Positions 8,540 through 16,044 of a stretch of DNA of 64,000 nucleotides are shown in pieces (position 1 is the stretch's first letter; each line of letters opens with the position of its first letter). The DNA is from Streptomyces sp. Act143 (GTDB lineage Bacteria > Actinomycetota > Actinomycetes > Streptomycetales > Streptomycetaceae), in NCBI RefSeq assembly GCF_003143935.1, contig NZ_QFRX01000001.1, positions 4,451,957 through 4,515,956 on the forward strand, read 5' to 3'. Below the pieces are notes generated by a model. The model was given only the letters and a program-made list of their open reading frames with translations, was not told the DNA's origin and made no database searches. The translations under genes and the position numbers were made by a program.

Positions 8540-9637
8540 CTACTTGAGCTCGTCCTCGGTGAAATAGTCGTCCTTGACGAGGACGTCGTAGTTGGTCTTG
8601 TCGACGCTCGTCGGCTGGAGCAGGATCGCGGGGACCGCCTTGACGCCGTTCTTGTAGCCCACGGAGTCGTCGACCCACGGCAGCCGGTCGTTGAGGATGT
8701 CGTCGACCACGGTCACGGCGGCGTCGGCGAGTTTGCGGACGTCCTTGTAGACGGTCTGCGACTGCTGGCCGGCGATGATCGACCTGACGGACTCCAGTTC
8801 GGCGTCCTGACCGGTGACGATCGGGAGGGGCTTGGCGCCGGTGCCGTAGCCGGCGGAGTGCAGGGCGGCCAGCACGCCTCTCGATATGCCGTCGTACGGC
8901 GACAGCACCGCGTCGACCGTCTGGCCGCTGCCGTAGTCGGCGAGGATTCCCTTCATGCGCTTCTCCGCCGTGGGGCCGTCCCAGCGCAGGGTGGTTATCT
9001 TCTCGAGCTGGGTCTGGCCGGACGGGACGACCAACTCCCCCTTGTCCAGGAACGGTTGGAGCAGTGCCATCGAACCGGCGAAGAAGTACTTGGTGTTGTT
9101 GTCGTCGGGGGAACCGGCGAACAGCTCGATGGTGAACGGGCCCTTCTCGCCGTCCTCCAGCCCCAGCTTCTCGATGATGTAGTGGGCCTGCATCCGGCCG
9201 ACCATCTCGTTGTCGAAGGAGACGTAGTAGTCGACGTTCTTGGTGCCGAGGATGAGGCGGTCGTAGGCGATCACCGGGATCTTCGCGTCGGCGGCCTTCT
9301 GCAGCACGCCGCCCAGCGACTCGTTGTCGATGGCCGCGATGATCAGCGCGGCGACGCCCTTCTCGACCAGCTTCTCGATCTGGGCGACCTGGGCCTTCGG
9401 GTCGTCGTCGCCGTAGACCAGCTCGGTCTTGTAGCCCTTGGCCTTCAGGTTCTCGACGACGCTCTTGCCGTCGGTGAGCCAGCGGTCGGAGGCCCGCGTC
9501 GGCATGGCGATGCCGATCGTCGCGCCCTCGGCATCGCCCCCTGAGCCGGCCTCGGAGGCATCGCTCTCCAGTCCGCAGGCGGAGAGGGTGAGGGCCAGGG
9601 AGGCCACTCCGGCAAGCAGGGCTCTTCGATCCAACAC
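8540..9637 (-). CDS. Sugar ABC-transporter substrate-binding lipoprotein (ChvE/XylF-like)
   Basis: Solute-binding protein of 365 residues that should capture a monosaccharide outside the cell. It has a type II signal MLDRRALLAGVASLALTLSAC with the lipidated cysteine at residue 21. The mature part has the periplasmic-binding type I fold (IGIAMPTRASDRWLTDG, DDPKAQVAQIEKLVEKGVAAL, IPVIAYDRL, NTKYFFAGSM, VTGQDAELESVRSIIAGQQSQTVYKD), closest in look to ChvE and XylF proteins. The GTG start at 9637 is supported by AAGGA eight bases upstream. No ATPase or permease gene is next to it, so it is either an orphan or feeds a transporter encoded elsewhere. The neighbouring xylanase and esterase suggest a xylan-derived sugar; that is inference. 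Confidence 0.85.
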   Translation of the reverse strand: MLDRRALLAGVASLALTLSACGLESDASEAGSGGDAEGATIGIAMPTRASDRWLTDGKSVVENLKAKGYKTELVYGDDDPKAQVAQIEKLVEKGVAALIIAAIDNESLGGVLQKAADAKIPVIAYDRLILGTKNVDYYVSFDNEMVGRMQAHYIIEKLGLEDGEKGPFTIELFAGSPDDNNTKYFFAGSMALLQPFLDKGELVVPSGQTQLEKITTLRWDGPTAEKRMKGILADYGSGQTVDAVLSPYDGISRGVLAALHSAGYGTGAKPLPIVTGQDAELESVRSIIAGQQSQTVYKDVRKLADAAVTVVDDILNDRLPWVDDSVGYKNGVKAVPAILLQPTSVDKTNYDVLVKDDYFTEDELK

Positions 9638-10245
9638 GGTGATGGTCCTTGTCGTTCTCGTCGTTGAGGGGTGACGGCGTATCAGGTGTCGAGGGGGGTG
9701 TGGTTCTTGGCGCCCTGGGCCGAGCCCTCGCCGGTCCGCGCTGCCGCTGCCGCCGCCGAGGTCATCGGGGCCTGGTGCGCGGATTTCGAGGCCGGGTGCA
9801 CGGACATCACGGTGCTGGACAGCCGGCCGGGGCCGCCCGGAGGGTGCGGGGCGGCTCGGTCCGGGACGGTGCCCGAGTCGGTGTTCTGGTGCCTCGGCGC
9901 CCTGGGGTCGCCGAGCGGTGCCTTGCAACAGCCGGACGTCCGGGGCCGGTCAGCCCCCGTGATCCCGGTGCCGGGAGTGCGCGTGTCCCCGTACGCCGGG
10001 CGGCGCCTCGGCGTTCAGGCCGTCTAAGTGCTGATCCCGGCAGTGCACAGGGCAGTCGCCTTTCGGGTGTTCGAAATCTCGACAGACGTGCGGAATATTG
10101 GCGTGACGGTAAGGGGAGGTGTGCATGGTGTCAACGGTGCGAACTGGAACGGTTACAGAAAGGCGTGAAATGCGGGGAGCGTGTGAGGGAGGCGGACCGG
10201 GAGGCGGGCCGGAAAAACCACGCGGCACCCGGACATTCCGCGAGG

Positions 10246-10319
10246 CGACCGGAGAAACGCCGACCAGAGAAACATCGACCGGAGAAACACCGATCAGAGA
10301 AACGCCGACCGGAAAACAC
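10246..10319. repeat. Five 15-bp tandem repeats
   Basis: Units CGACCGGAGAAACGC start at 10246, 10261, 10276, 10291 and 10306; the last is one base short. They differ by alternation of CGG/CAG and by the final bases. They sit upstream of the xylanase promoter region; role unknown. Confidence 0.85.
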
Positions 10320-10344
10320 CGACCGGCGCACAACCGGTAATTAC

Positions 10345-10377
10345 TCGAAACATTCGACGGTTGCGATCGAAAGTTGA
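10345..10377. promoter_or_regulatory. Two palindromic sites upstream of the xylanase gene
   Basis: TCGAAACATTCGA (10345-10357) is a perfect 5-3-5 palindrome. TCGAAAGTTGA (10367-10377) is a degenerate second copy ten bases later. They resemble the CGAAA...TTTCG-type element known from Streptomyces xylanase promoters. They are likely operators for xylan-responsive control; no regulator gene is adjacent. Confidence 0.45.
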
Positions 10378-10430
10378 TCTCCATTCGCGCCAGCTCGGTC
10401 AGCGGCTCCGCACTTCAGCTAACTGCGACT

Positions 10431-10483
10431 GTTTCGCCAACCGAGCCGAAACCATTGACACTTGACGGGGACAGACCAACACT
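10431..10483 (+). promoter_or_regulatory. Putative xylanase promoter with inverted repeat
   Basis: The inverted repeat GTTTCG (10431-10436) and CGAAAC (10447-10452) is followed at once by TTGACA (10455-10460). A weak -10 candidate AACACT lies 17 bases on (10478-10483). This would place the start about 60 bases before the ATG. The -35 match is perfect and the -10 is poor. Confidence 0.4.
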
Positions 10484-10552
10484 GCATGCGTTGACGGGGC
10501 TCCCCCCCTCCGGCCCCCACCGCCCTCTCCGAGGACGAGGAGGAACACGTCC

Positions 10553-11290
10553 ATGAACGACGCACCCGCACCCGCAACCACCGCCGCAACCGCGATCACG
10601 CCCGCGGACACCCCCGCCCCCGCATCCCTCACCCGCAGGAGCCTCTGCGGCCTGCTGCTCGGCACCGGTGCCGCGCTCACGCTGCCCGGGGCCGTCGGGA
10701 CCGCCAACGCCGCCACGGTCGTCACCACGAACCAGACCGGGACCAACAACGGCTACTACTACTCCTTCTGGACGGACGCCCAGGGCACGGTCTCGATGAC
10801 CCTGAACTCCGGCGGGAACTACAGCACTTCATGGCGCAACACCGGCAATTTCGTCTGCGGCAAGGGCTGGAGCAACGGCGCCCGCAGGAACGTGACGTAC
10901 TCGGGCAGCTTCAGCCCGTCCGGCAACGCCTACCTCGCGCTCTACGGCTGGACCTCGAACCCGCTCGTCGAGTACTACATCGTCGACAACTGGGGCACCT
11001 ACCGGCCCACGGGCACGTACAAGGGCACGGTCACCAGCGACGGCGGCACGTACGACATCTACCAGACCACCCGCTACAACGCCCCGTCCGTCGAGGGCAC
11101 CAAGACCTTCAACCAGTACTGGAGCGTGCGGCAGTCGAGGCGGACCGGCGGCACCATCACCACCGGCAACCACTTCGACGCCTGGTCCCGCGCCGGGATG
11201 CCACTCGGCAGCTTCAGCTACTACATGATCATGGCGACGGAGGGCTACCAGAGCAGCGGAAGCTCCAACATCACCGTCAGCGGAGGGTGA
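10553..11290 (+). CDS. Tat-exported endo-1,4-beta-xylanase, GH11
   Basis: Secreted enzyme that cuts internal beta-1,4 bonds of xylan. It has 245 residues: a long signal with a twin-arginine motif (LTRRSLCGLLLGTGA, residues 26-40, cleavage after ANA near 53), then one GH11 domain of about 190 residues. The nucleophile is E140 (NPLVEYYIVDNWG) and the acid/base is E230 (MIMATEGYQSSG). There is no linker or binding domain, so it is of the short, Tat-dependent type like XlnC of S. lividans rather than XlnB. GAGGAGGA ends about ten bases before ATG. One base after its stop the esterase gene begins, so the two are one operon. Family certain. Confidence 0.95.
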   Translation: MNDAPAPATTAATAITPADTPAPASLTRRSLCGLLLGTGAALTLPGAVGTANAATVVTTNQTGTNNGYYYSFWTDAQGTVSMTLNSGGNYSTSWRNTGNFVCGKGWSNGARRNVTYSGSFSPSGNAYLALYGWTSNPLVEYYIVDNWGTYRPTGTYKGTVTSDGGTYDIYQTTRYNAPSVEGTKTFNQYWSVRQSRRTGGTITTGNHFDAWSRAGMPLGSFSYYMIMATEGYQSSGSSNITVSGG

Positions 11291-11291
11291 T

Positions 11292-12263
11292 GTGAGCCTC
11301 CGTTCCCTGTTCACGAGATTGGCCGTCCTCGCCATGGCAGCAGCGAGCACCCTCACCGTCCAGGCCGCCGCCCCGGCACAGGCCGCCGCCTGCACCGGAT
11401 ACGTCGGCCTCACCTTCGACGACGGCCCCTCCGGCAACACCTCGGCCCTGCTCAACGCGCTCACCCAGAACGGGCTGCGGGCCACCATGTTCAACGAGGG
11501 CCAGTACGCCGCCGCCAACCCGTCCCTGGTGAGGGCCCAGGTCAGCGCCGGCATGTGGGTCGGCAACCACAGCTACACCCACCCCCACCTGACCACGCTC
11601 AGCCAGTCCCAGATCGACTCGGAGATCTCCCGCACCCAGCAGGCCGTCGCCGCGGCCGGGGGTGGCACGCCGACGCTGTTCCGGCCGCCGTACGGCGAGA
11701 CCAACGCGACCGTGAAGGCGGTCGAGGCCAAGTACGGGCTGACCGAGGTCCTGTGGAACGTGGACTCGCAGGACTGGAACGGCGCCAGTACGGACGCCAT
11801 CGTCGCCGCCGCCGGACGGCTCACCGACGGCCAGGTCATCCTCATGCACGACTGGTCCGCCAACACGCTCGCCGCGATCCCGCGGATAGCGCAGGGGCTG
11901 GCGGCGCGCGGCCTGTGCGCCGGGATGATCTCGCCGGCCACCGGCCGGGCCGTCGCCCCCGGCGGGGACACCGGAGGCGGAGGCGGCAGCGGAGGCTCCG
12001 GCTGTACGGCCACCCTCTCCGCCGGGTCCTCCTGGAGCGACCGGTACAACCTCAACGTCTCGGTGACCGGGTCCAGCACCTGGACCGTGACGATGACCGT
12101 GCCCGCCCCCGCGAAGATCCTCTCCACCTGGAACATCACCGCCAGTTACCCCAGCGCCCAGGTGCTGACCGCCAGGCCGAACGGCAGCGGCAACTCCTGG
12201 GGCGTCACCATCCAGCACAACGGCAACCGCACCTGGCCCACCGTTTCCTGCAGTACGGGCTGA
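11292..12263 (+). CDS. axeA: Acetylxylan esterase (CE4 deacetylase) with C-terminal CBM2-like domain
   Basis: Secreted polysaccharide deacetylase that removes acetyl groups from xylan and so opens it to the upstream xylanase. It has 323 residues: a Sec signal (cleavage near AQAAA, residue 33), then a NodB domain with TFDDGP (41-46), metal histidines in NHSYTH (H93, H97), RPPYGE (131-136) and the late LMHDW histidine. A Gly/Ser linker GGDTGGGGGSGG and an 85-residue CBM2-like domain, cysteine-bounded, follow. The GTG start at 11292 lies one base after the xylanase stop and uses GGAGGG inside that gene's end, indicating coupled translation. The pairing of GH11 xylanase and AxeA matches the known S. 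lividans arrangement. Confidence 0.88.
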   Translation: MSLRSLFTRLAVLAMAAASTLTVQAAAPAQAAACTGYVGLTFDDGPSGNTSALLNALTQNGLRATMFNEGQYAAANPSLVRAQVSAGMWVGNHSYTHPHLTTLSQSQIDSEISRTQQAVAAAGGGTPTLFRPPYGETNATVKAVEAKYGLTEVLWNVDSQDWNGASTDAIVAAAGRLTDGQVILMHDWSANTLAAIPRIAQGLAARGLCAGMISPATGRAVAPGGDTGGGGGSGGSGCTATLSAGSSWSDRYNLNVSVTGSSTWTVTMTVPAPAKILSTWNITASYPSAQVLTARPNGSGNSWGVTIQHNGNRTWPTVSCSTG

Positions 12264-12366
12264 CCCGCGCGAAGGGCGCGGCGGTGTCGTATCCTCACGG
12301 CATCCGCCGCGCCTGTGACCTGGGGGGATCCAGGGTCGTGGGCCGGCTCGAACCACATGGGGATTC

Positions 12367-13131
12367 ATGCGTGCAGCATCCTGGGGGGCCGTGTTCACCG
12401 GCGCCCTCGTCCTGTCCGGCGCCGCTCTCACCGTCCCGTCCGCGTCCGCCGCGGAGACCGGCGTGGTGATCGAGAAGGTGTCCGTGAACGGCGGCAAGTC
12501 CATCGTCCTCGGTACGTCCCGGACGGAGAAGTTCACCATCTCGGCGACCGTCTCCGACGACTCGGGGATCAGCCAGAACCTGGCGTTCCTGCAGATCGAC
12601 CGCGAGAAGGGCGACGACTACTGGTCCTTCCACGGCGAGCCGACCTGCACCGCCGTCAGCTCCACCACGTCCACCTGCAAGCTCACCGTGCAGCTGGAGA
12701 AGGACATCGACCTGCCCCGCAACACCCTCGCGGGGCCCTGGAACGTGTACGTCCAGTTCAAGGCCAAGGACGGTGACTACTACGGCGGCGACTGGGGCAC
12801 CCACCCCGTCAAGCGCCGCGGCACCGTCTCCGTGGACGCCTCGCCCGAGCCGGTGAGCAAGGGCAAGGCGATCACGGTCACGGGCAAGCTGGCCCGCGCC
12901 AACTGGGACAAGTACGTCTACGCCGGCTACACCGGGCAGTCCGTGCGTCTTCAGTTCCGCCCGGCGGGCAGCGACACCTACACCACGGTCAAGACCGTGA
13001 CGAGCGACAGCACCGGCAGGCTCAAGACCACGGTCACCGCCTCCAAGGACGGCTACTGGCGCTGGAACTTCGCCGGTACGGCCACCACCTCGGCGGCCAA
13101 GGCCACGGGCGACTTCGTCGACGTACGCTGA
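12367..13131 (+). CDS. Secreted beta-rich protein of unknown function
   Basis: A 254-residue exported protein. The signal peptide is MRAASWGAVFTGALVLSG..ASA, cleaved near residue 29. The mature part is made of two beta-sandwich-like halves. The first (residues 30-150) contains one probable disulphide (TCTAVSSTTSTCK). The second (151-254) is Ig-like (VSVDASPEPVSKGKAITVTGKL, YTGQSVRLQFRPAGSDTY, WRWNFAGTATTS), a pattern common in Streptomyces surface proteins. No catalytic motif was seen. It follows the esterase by 100 bases that contain a small hairpin (CCGCGC 12265-12270 / GCGCGG 12276-12281), so it is probably a separate unit. Function unknown. Confidence 0.75.
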   Translation: MRAASWGAVFTGALVLSGAALTVPSASAAETGVVIEKVSVNGGKSIVLGTSRTEKFTISATVSDDSGISQNLAFLQIDREKGDDYWSFHGEPTCTAVSSTTSTCKLTVQLEKDIDLPRNTLAGPWNVYVQFKAKDGDYYGGDWGTHPVKRRGTVSVDASPEPVSKGKAITVTGKLARANWDKYVYAGYTGQSVRLQFRPAGSDTYTTVKTVTSDSTGRLKTTVTASKDGYWRWNFAGTATTSAAKATGDFVDVR

Positions 13132-13152
13132 GCGGACGCGGCGCGAGCCGGG

Positions 13153-13536
13153 TCAGCAGCCCGTCGCCCACACATGTGCGTCGCCGCGGTCGTTGGCGGT
13201 GGCGTTGTAGCCCACCTCGTCGCCCGGGCGGAGGCAGATCGTCATGTCGCCGCCCGTGGACGGGAACTGGATGGCGGACTCGTAGACCTTGACGTGGTCC
13301 TTGACGCCGGGGCCGGAGATGCCGTGGTTGGCCCAGGAGGAGTCGCTGTCGGCGATCCAGCTCTCCCACCACTCGTCGTCGCCGGACGCGTTCATCCGCT
13401 GCCCGCCGAAGTTGGCGTCCGTCCAGGCGCAGAAGTTGCCGCTCGGACACTCGGCGGCCGCCGCGGGCGAGGCGGTCGCCAGACCCGTGCCGGTGGCGAG
13501 GAGGGCGGCGACGAACAGGGAGACGTACTGCTTCAC
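13153..13536 (-). CDS. Secreted peptidase-inhibitor I36 family protein
   Basis: A 127-residue exported protein. The Sec signal ends at ASPAAAAE (about residue 28). The mature part begins CPSGNFCAWTDANFGGQRM, typical of the small beta/gamma-crystallin-like I36 family (SMI-type metalloprotease inhibitors of Streptomyces). Four cysteines give two likely disulphides. The GTG start at 13536 is preceded by GAAAGG. It is last in a leftward group of three small exported proteins (13153-14412), 13 bases behind its neighbour. The inhibitor role is a family expectation; the target protease is unknown. Confidence 0.8.
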   Translation of the reverse strand: MKQYVSLFVAALLATGTGLATASPAAAAECPSGNFCAWTDANFGGQRMNASGDDEWWESWIADSDSSWANHGISGPGVKDHVKVYESAIQFPSTGGDMTICLRPGDEVGYNATANDRGDAHVWATGC

Positions 13537-13549
13537 AAGTAGTGCCTTT

Positions 13550-14047
13550 CTAGTGGTGGTTGTACGACGCGCTGAGCAACGCCCGTGCCTCGGTGAGGCC
13601 GTGGGCGCGCAGCTCCTGGTAGGCGGCGCGGTCTGCGCGCGGCGCCCGGGACTTGAGGTTGTTCACGAGCGTGACCGCCCGGAACCAGCGCCGCTGGTCG
13701 CCGTAGAGACGGCGTTCCGCGGCGGCGAGACAGCCGTCGGTGTGGTGGCCGACGACATGGCCGCTGGGCAGTTCGAGGGTGAGTTCGGCGCGGCCGGTGC
13801 CGAACAGGGCGCGGTCCACGGCGTCCGACGCGGGCGGCCCGCCCGGACGCGGCGGGGTGAGGCCCTGGCCGGTCAGACACCGGTCGGTGAGCAGGAGTTG
13901 GGCCGCCTTGAGGGTGTCGGCGGGGGTCAGGTTCACGGCCGGTTCACGGGACGCGCCGCAGCCGGTGGCCGCCGTGGCCGTCGTGGCCGCCGCGAGCAGG
14001 CAGAGCGTGGCGAGTGCGCGCCGGGGGCGGCGGGGGCCGCGGTTCAC
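13550..14047 (-). CDS. Small lipoprotein of unknown function
   Basis: A 165-residue protein with an Arg-rich N-terminus (VNRGPRRPRRALATL) and a lipobox-like ending ATGC (C30), so probably a lipoprotein. The remainder is helical (TPADTLKAAQLLLTDRC, LAAAERRLYGDQRRW) and shows no known domain. The start is taken as GTG 14047 because GTGA overlaps the stop of the upstream I36-like gene by four bases, a normal translational-coupling arrangement. The frame remains open a little further upstream. Two cysteines in the mature part (RCL, GCL) could form a disulphide. Confidence 0.6.
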   Translation of the reverse strand: MNRGPRRPRRALATLCLLAAATTATAATGCGASREPAVNLTPADTLKAAQLLLTDRCLTGQGLTPPRPGGPPASDAVDRALFGTGRAELTLELPSGHVVGHHTDGCLAAAERRLYGDQRRWFRAVTLVNNLKSRAPRADRAAYQELRAHGLTEARALLSASYNHH

Positions 14048-14412
14048 CCCGGCTGGCAGTCGGAGTGCGGGGTGGTGTCGATCGCGTCGACCTTGTCCGC
14101 CCACTCCCAGTTCTCCGAGTAGTCACCGCCGTAGACCGTGCGTTGCAGGCAGCCGCCCGAGCGGGGGAAGTGCAGGACGTAGGTGGTCCGGTTGACCTGG
14201 GAGCTGAAGGACTTCGCGTTTCTGCGGACCGTGGCGTCGAGTTCGGCGTATCCGCCGCGGTTCGCGTCGTAGCACCAGCCGCCGCCCATCTCGCCCGGCT
14301 GCGGCCAGAAGCAGACGTGCCCCGGCTGGACGGCGGCCGAGGCGGACGGGGCCGGGGTCAGGGTGAGCGCGGCGAGCGCGGCGGACAGGGCGAGAGTGAC
14401 GGTGCGTCGCAA
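14044..14412 (-). CDS. Secreted I36-like small protein
   Basis: Exported protein of about 122 residues. The signal LRRTVTLALSAALAALTL..ASA is followed by a mature part with C-FWPQPGEMGGGWCYD and NAKSFSSQVNRTTYVLHF, the cysteine and aromatic pattern of I36-family inhibitors. It thus resembles the gene at 13153 but is clearly divergent in sequence. The start is uncertain: TTG 14412 begins the signal directly, while an ATG at 14547 would add 45 residues and overlap the start of the divergent cold-shock-like gene. It is first in the three-gene leftward group. Confidence 0.65.
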   Translation of the reverse strand: MRRTVTLALSAALAALTLTPAPSASAAVQPGHVCFWPQPGEMGGGWCYDANRGGYAELDATVRRNAKSFSSQVNRTTYVLHFPRSGGCLQRTVYGGDYSENWEWADKVDAIDTTPHSDCQPG

Positions 14413-14545
14413 GAGGACCTCGAAGGAAGGCGGTTGGAGGATGCACGCGCTGCCTTCCCGCCCCCTGACCTGCGCAAGCGCGAGGAGTCCGGACGTCACT
14501 CGTAACAGTGAGTAGTCATACAGGGGAGCCGGTAGGGTCCGGTTC

Positions 14546-14767
14546 ATGGTGACTGCGATCGTCCGCGACTGGTACGACGAAGAAGGCTGGGGCGTCCTCG
14601 ACTCCCCCGAGACCCCGGGCGGCTGCTTCGCCCACTACTCCGACATCCGGACGAAGGGCCCCGACTACCGCAACCTCACGCCCGGCCAACGGGTGGAACT
14701 CGCCTGGGAGGCACCGGGCTTCAAGCAGGACGGATACGACTACCGCGCGGTGTCGATCGTGCCGTGA
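14546..14767 (+). CDS. Cold-shock-domain-like small protein
   Basis: A 73-residue single-domain protein resembling CspA-type OB folds. MVTAIVRDWYDEEGWGVLDSP corresponds to the usual KGTVKWFNxxKGFGFI opening, CFAHYSDI to the VFVHxSAI motif, and LTPGQRVELAWE to the LxEGQxVxFxVE end. The RNP1/RNP2 aromatics are only partly kept (GWGVLDS rather than GFGFI), so nucleic-acid binding may be weak or altered. It probably binds RNA or single-stranded DNA. Its 3' end overlaps the convergent aminotransferase gene by 47 bases. Confidence 0.7.
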   Translation: MVTAIVRDWYDEEGWGVLDSPETPGGCFAHYSDIRTKGPDYRNLTPGQRVELAWEAPGFKQDGYDYRAVSIVP

Positions 14768-15965
14768 CCGCCGGACCCGGCTCGGCCGGGACCGCCCGTC
14801 CCTTCGTCAGCGCCTTGGTCACCCGGCGGGCCAGCAGCGGGTCCACCGGCAGCACATGGGAGGCGAACCAGCGGGCGGGCGCCGGGTCCGGGGCCGGGTC
14901 CACGAATTCCGCGCCCGCGTAGTCGTCGAGCGGCGGGTCGTAGAGGTAGCCGGAGACCACGCCGTGCCCGATCAGGCGCTCCACCAGGGTGTCCCGGTCG
15001 TCCACCAGCAGCGGCACCCGGAAGAGCGGCAGCGGACTCTCGTGGCCGCCGCGCTCACGCACCGCCGGGGAGGCCCACGGGGTGCCCGCGAGGAGCGTGA
15101 CGCCCGCCCTGCGGTGGGCGAGGTCGGTGTCCAGCCGGGACAGCCGCACACTCAACTGGGCCCGCACGAAGGCGCCCTGCCGGATGCGGTAGTCGTGCAG
15201 GTCGACGCGTATCCAGGGGTCGTACGGCGGCAGGCTCGGCGCCTCGTGCGCGGCCAGCGTCAGCCGCGGCGCGTGCAGCGGCATCCGGAAGGAACCGGCG
15301 TCGCGTTCGAGGAGGCCGAGGCGTTGCATGGCGCGCCAGGTGGGGCGGACGAGGTGCAGGGCCTTGACCGTGGAGCGGGCCAGGGGGCGCAGCGTGACCG
15401 CCAGGTCGGCGCGGAGCCGGGCCGGGGTGAGCAGGTCGTCGCGCAGGATCTCCAGCTCCCGCCTGGTGCGGGCGTCCGGGACCGCGAGGAAGCCGCCCGC
15501 CATCGCCGCCACGTGCTTGGAGAGGCTGAAGGCGGCGGCCTCGCCGAAGGTGCCGATGGGCTGCCCGGCGACGTGCGTGCCGATGGCGTGGGCCGCGTCC
15601 TCGATCAGCGGGATGCCGAACTGGTCGCAGCGGCGTCGGAGTTCGGTGACACGGTCCGGGATGCCGTAGAGGTTGGTGGTCAGGACGGCGTCCAGGGTGC
15701 GCCAGGTGGACTCCGGTACGGCCGCGGGGTCGATGTTGCCGTCCCAGGGGGAGACCGGGGCGGTCACGGGGCGCAGGCCCGCCGCCAGGACGACGAAGAG
15801 GATCACGTCGTCGTTGACCGGGGACATCAGGACCCGGCCGCCGGGGCGGCACCAGCGCCGCAGGGCCAGGTAGAGGGCGAGCCGGGCCGAGGGCGTGTAC
15901 ACGCATTCCCGGCCGAGCCGCCGGGTCATCGTCCGGGCGAGCCGAGCTCCGTACGGCATCGTCAC
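14721..15965 (-). CDS. DegT/DnrJ/EryC1-type PLP aminotransferase
   Basis: A 414-residue PLP-fold protein of the sugar aminotransferase family used in making surface polysaccharides or glycosylated metabolites. It shows SARLALYLALRRW, LTTNLYGIPD, IEDAAHAIGTH (the PLP-ring aspartate) and AFSLSKHVAAMAGGFLAV, where the lysine of SLSK is the Schiff-base residue. The C-terminal half is more divergent than in classical members. The start may be GTG 15965 or ATG 15959; GAGGTG lies right at this site. The acyltransferase gene ends 79 bases upstream in the same direction, and the two probably form one operon (acyltransferase first). Confidence 0.8.
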   Translation of the reverse strand: MTMPYGARLARTMTRRLGRECVYTPSARLALYLALRRWCRPGGRVLMSPVNDDVILFVVLAAGLRPVTAPVSPWDGNIDPAAVPESTWRTLDAVLTTNLYGIPDRVTELRRRCDQFGIPLIEDAAHAIGTHVAGQPIGTFGEAAAFSLSKHVAAMAGGFLAVPDARTRRELEILRDDLLTPARLRADLAVTLRPLARSTVKALHLVRPTWRAMQRLGLLERDAGSFRMPLHAPRLTLAAHEAPSLPPYDPWIRVDLHDYRIRQGAFVRAQLSVRLSRLDTDLAHRRAGVTLLAGTPWASPAVRERGGHESPLPLFRVPLLVDDRDTLVERLIGHGVVSGYLYDPPLDDYAGAEFVDPAPDPAPARWFASHVLPVDPLLARRVTKALTKGRAVPAEPGPAVTARSTPRGSRIRPA

Positions 15966-16044
15966 CTCGTCTGTTGAGGGGTCGCTGAGAGAGGGGCGGA
16001 GGGGACGCCGAAGGAGGCGCCGGCCCTCCGCAGGGCGCCGGGGC

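Larger units (their letters stand above)
9638..10552. promoter_or_regulatory. Long divergent intergenic region (915 bases)
   Basis: No supported gene. It lies between the sugar-binding lipoprotein (left) and xylanase (right) genes. The right half (10300-10480) is AT-richer than its surroundings. It holds the 15-bp repeats, palindromes and a possible TTGACA -35 box at 10455-10460, listed separately. Short open frames here show no recognisable protein. Confidence 0.5.

Noticed and set aside
9671..10027. Possible 118-residue protein on the plus strand upstream of the xylanase
   Set aside because: Starts inside the promoter zone of the divergent lipoprotein gene, has no good ribosome site, and its composition matches translated non-coding GC-rich DNA; no motif recognised.
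10131..10331. Minus-strand frame with RRFSGRCFSGR repeats
   Set aside because: The peptide repeat is only the translation of the 15-bp DNA repeats; no ribosome site and no family.
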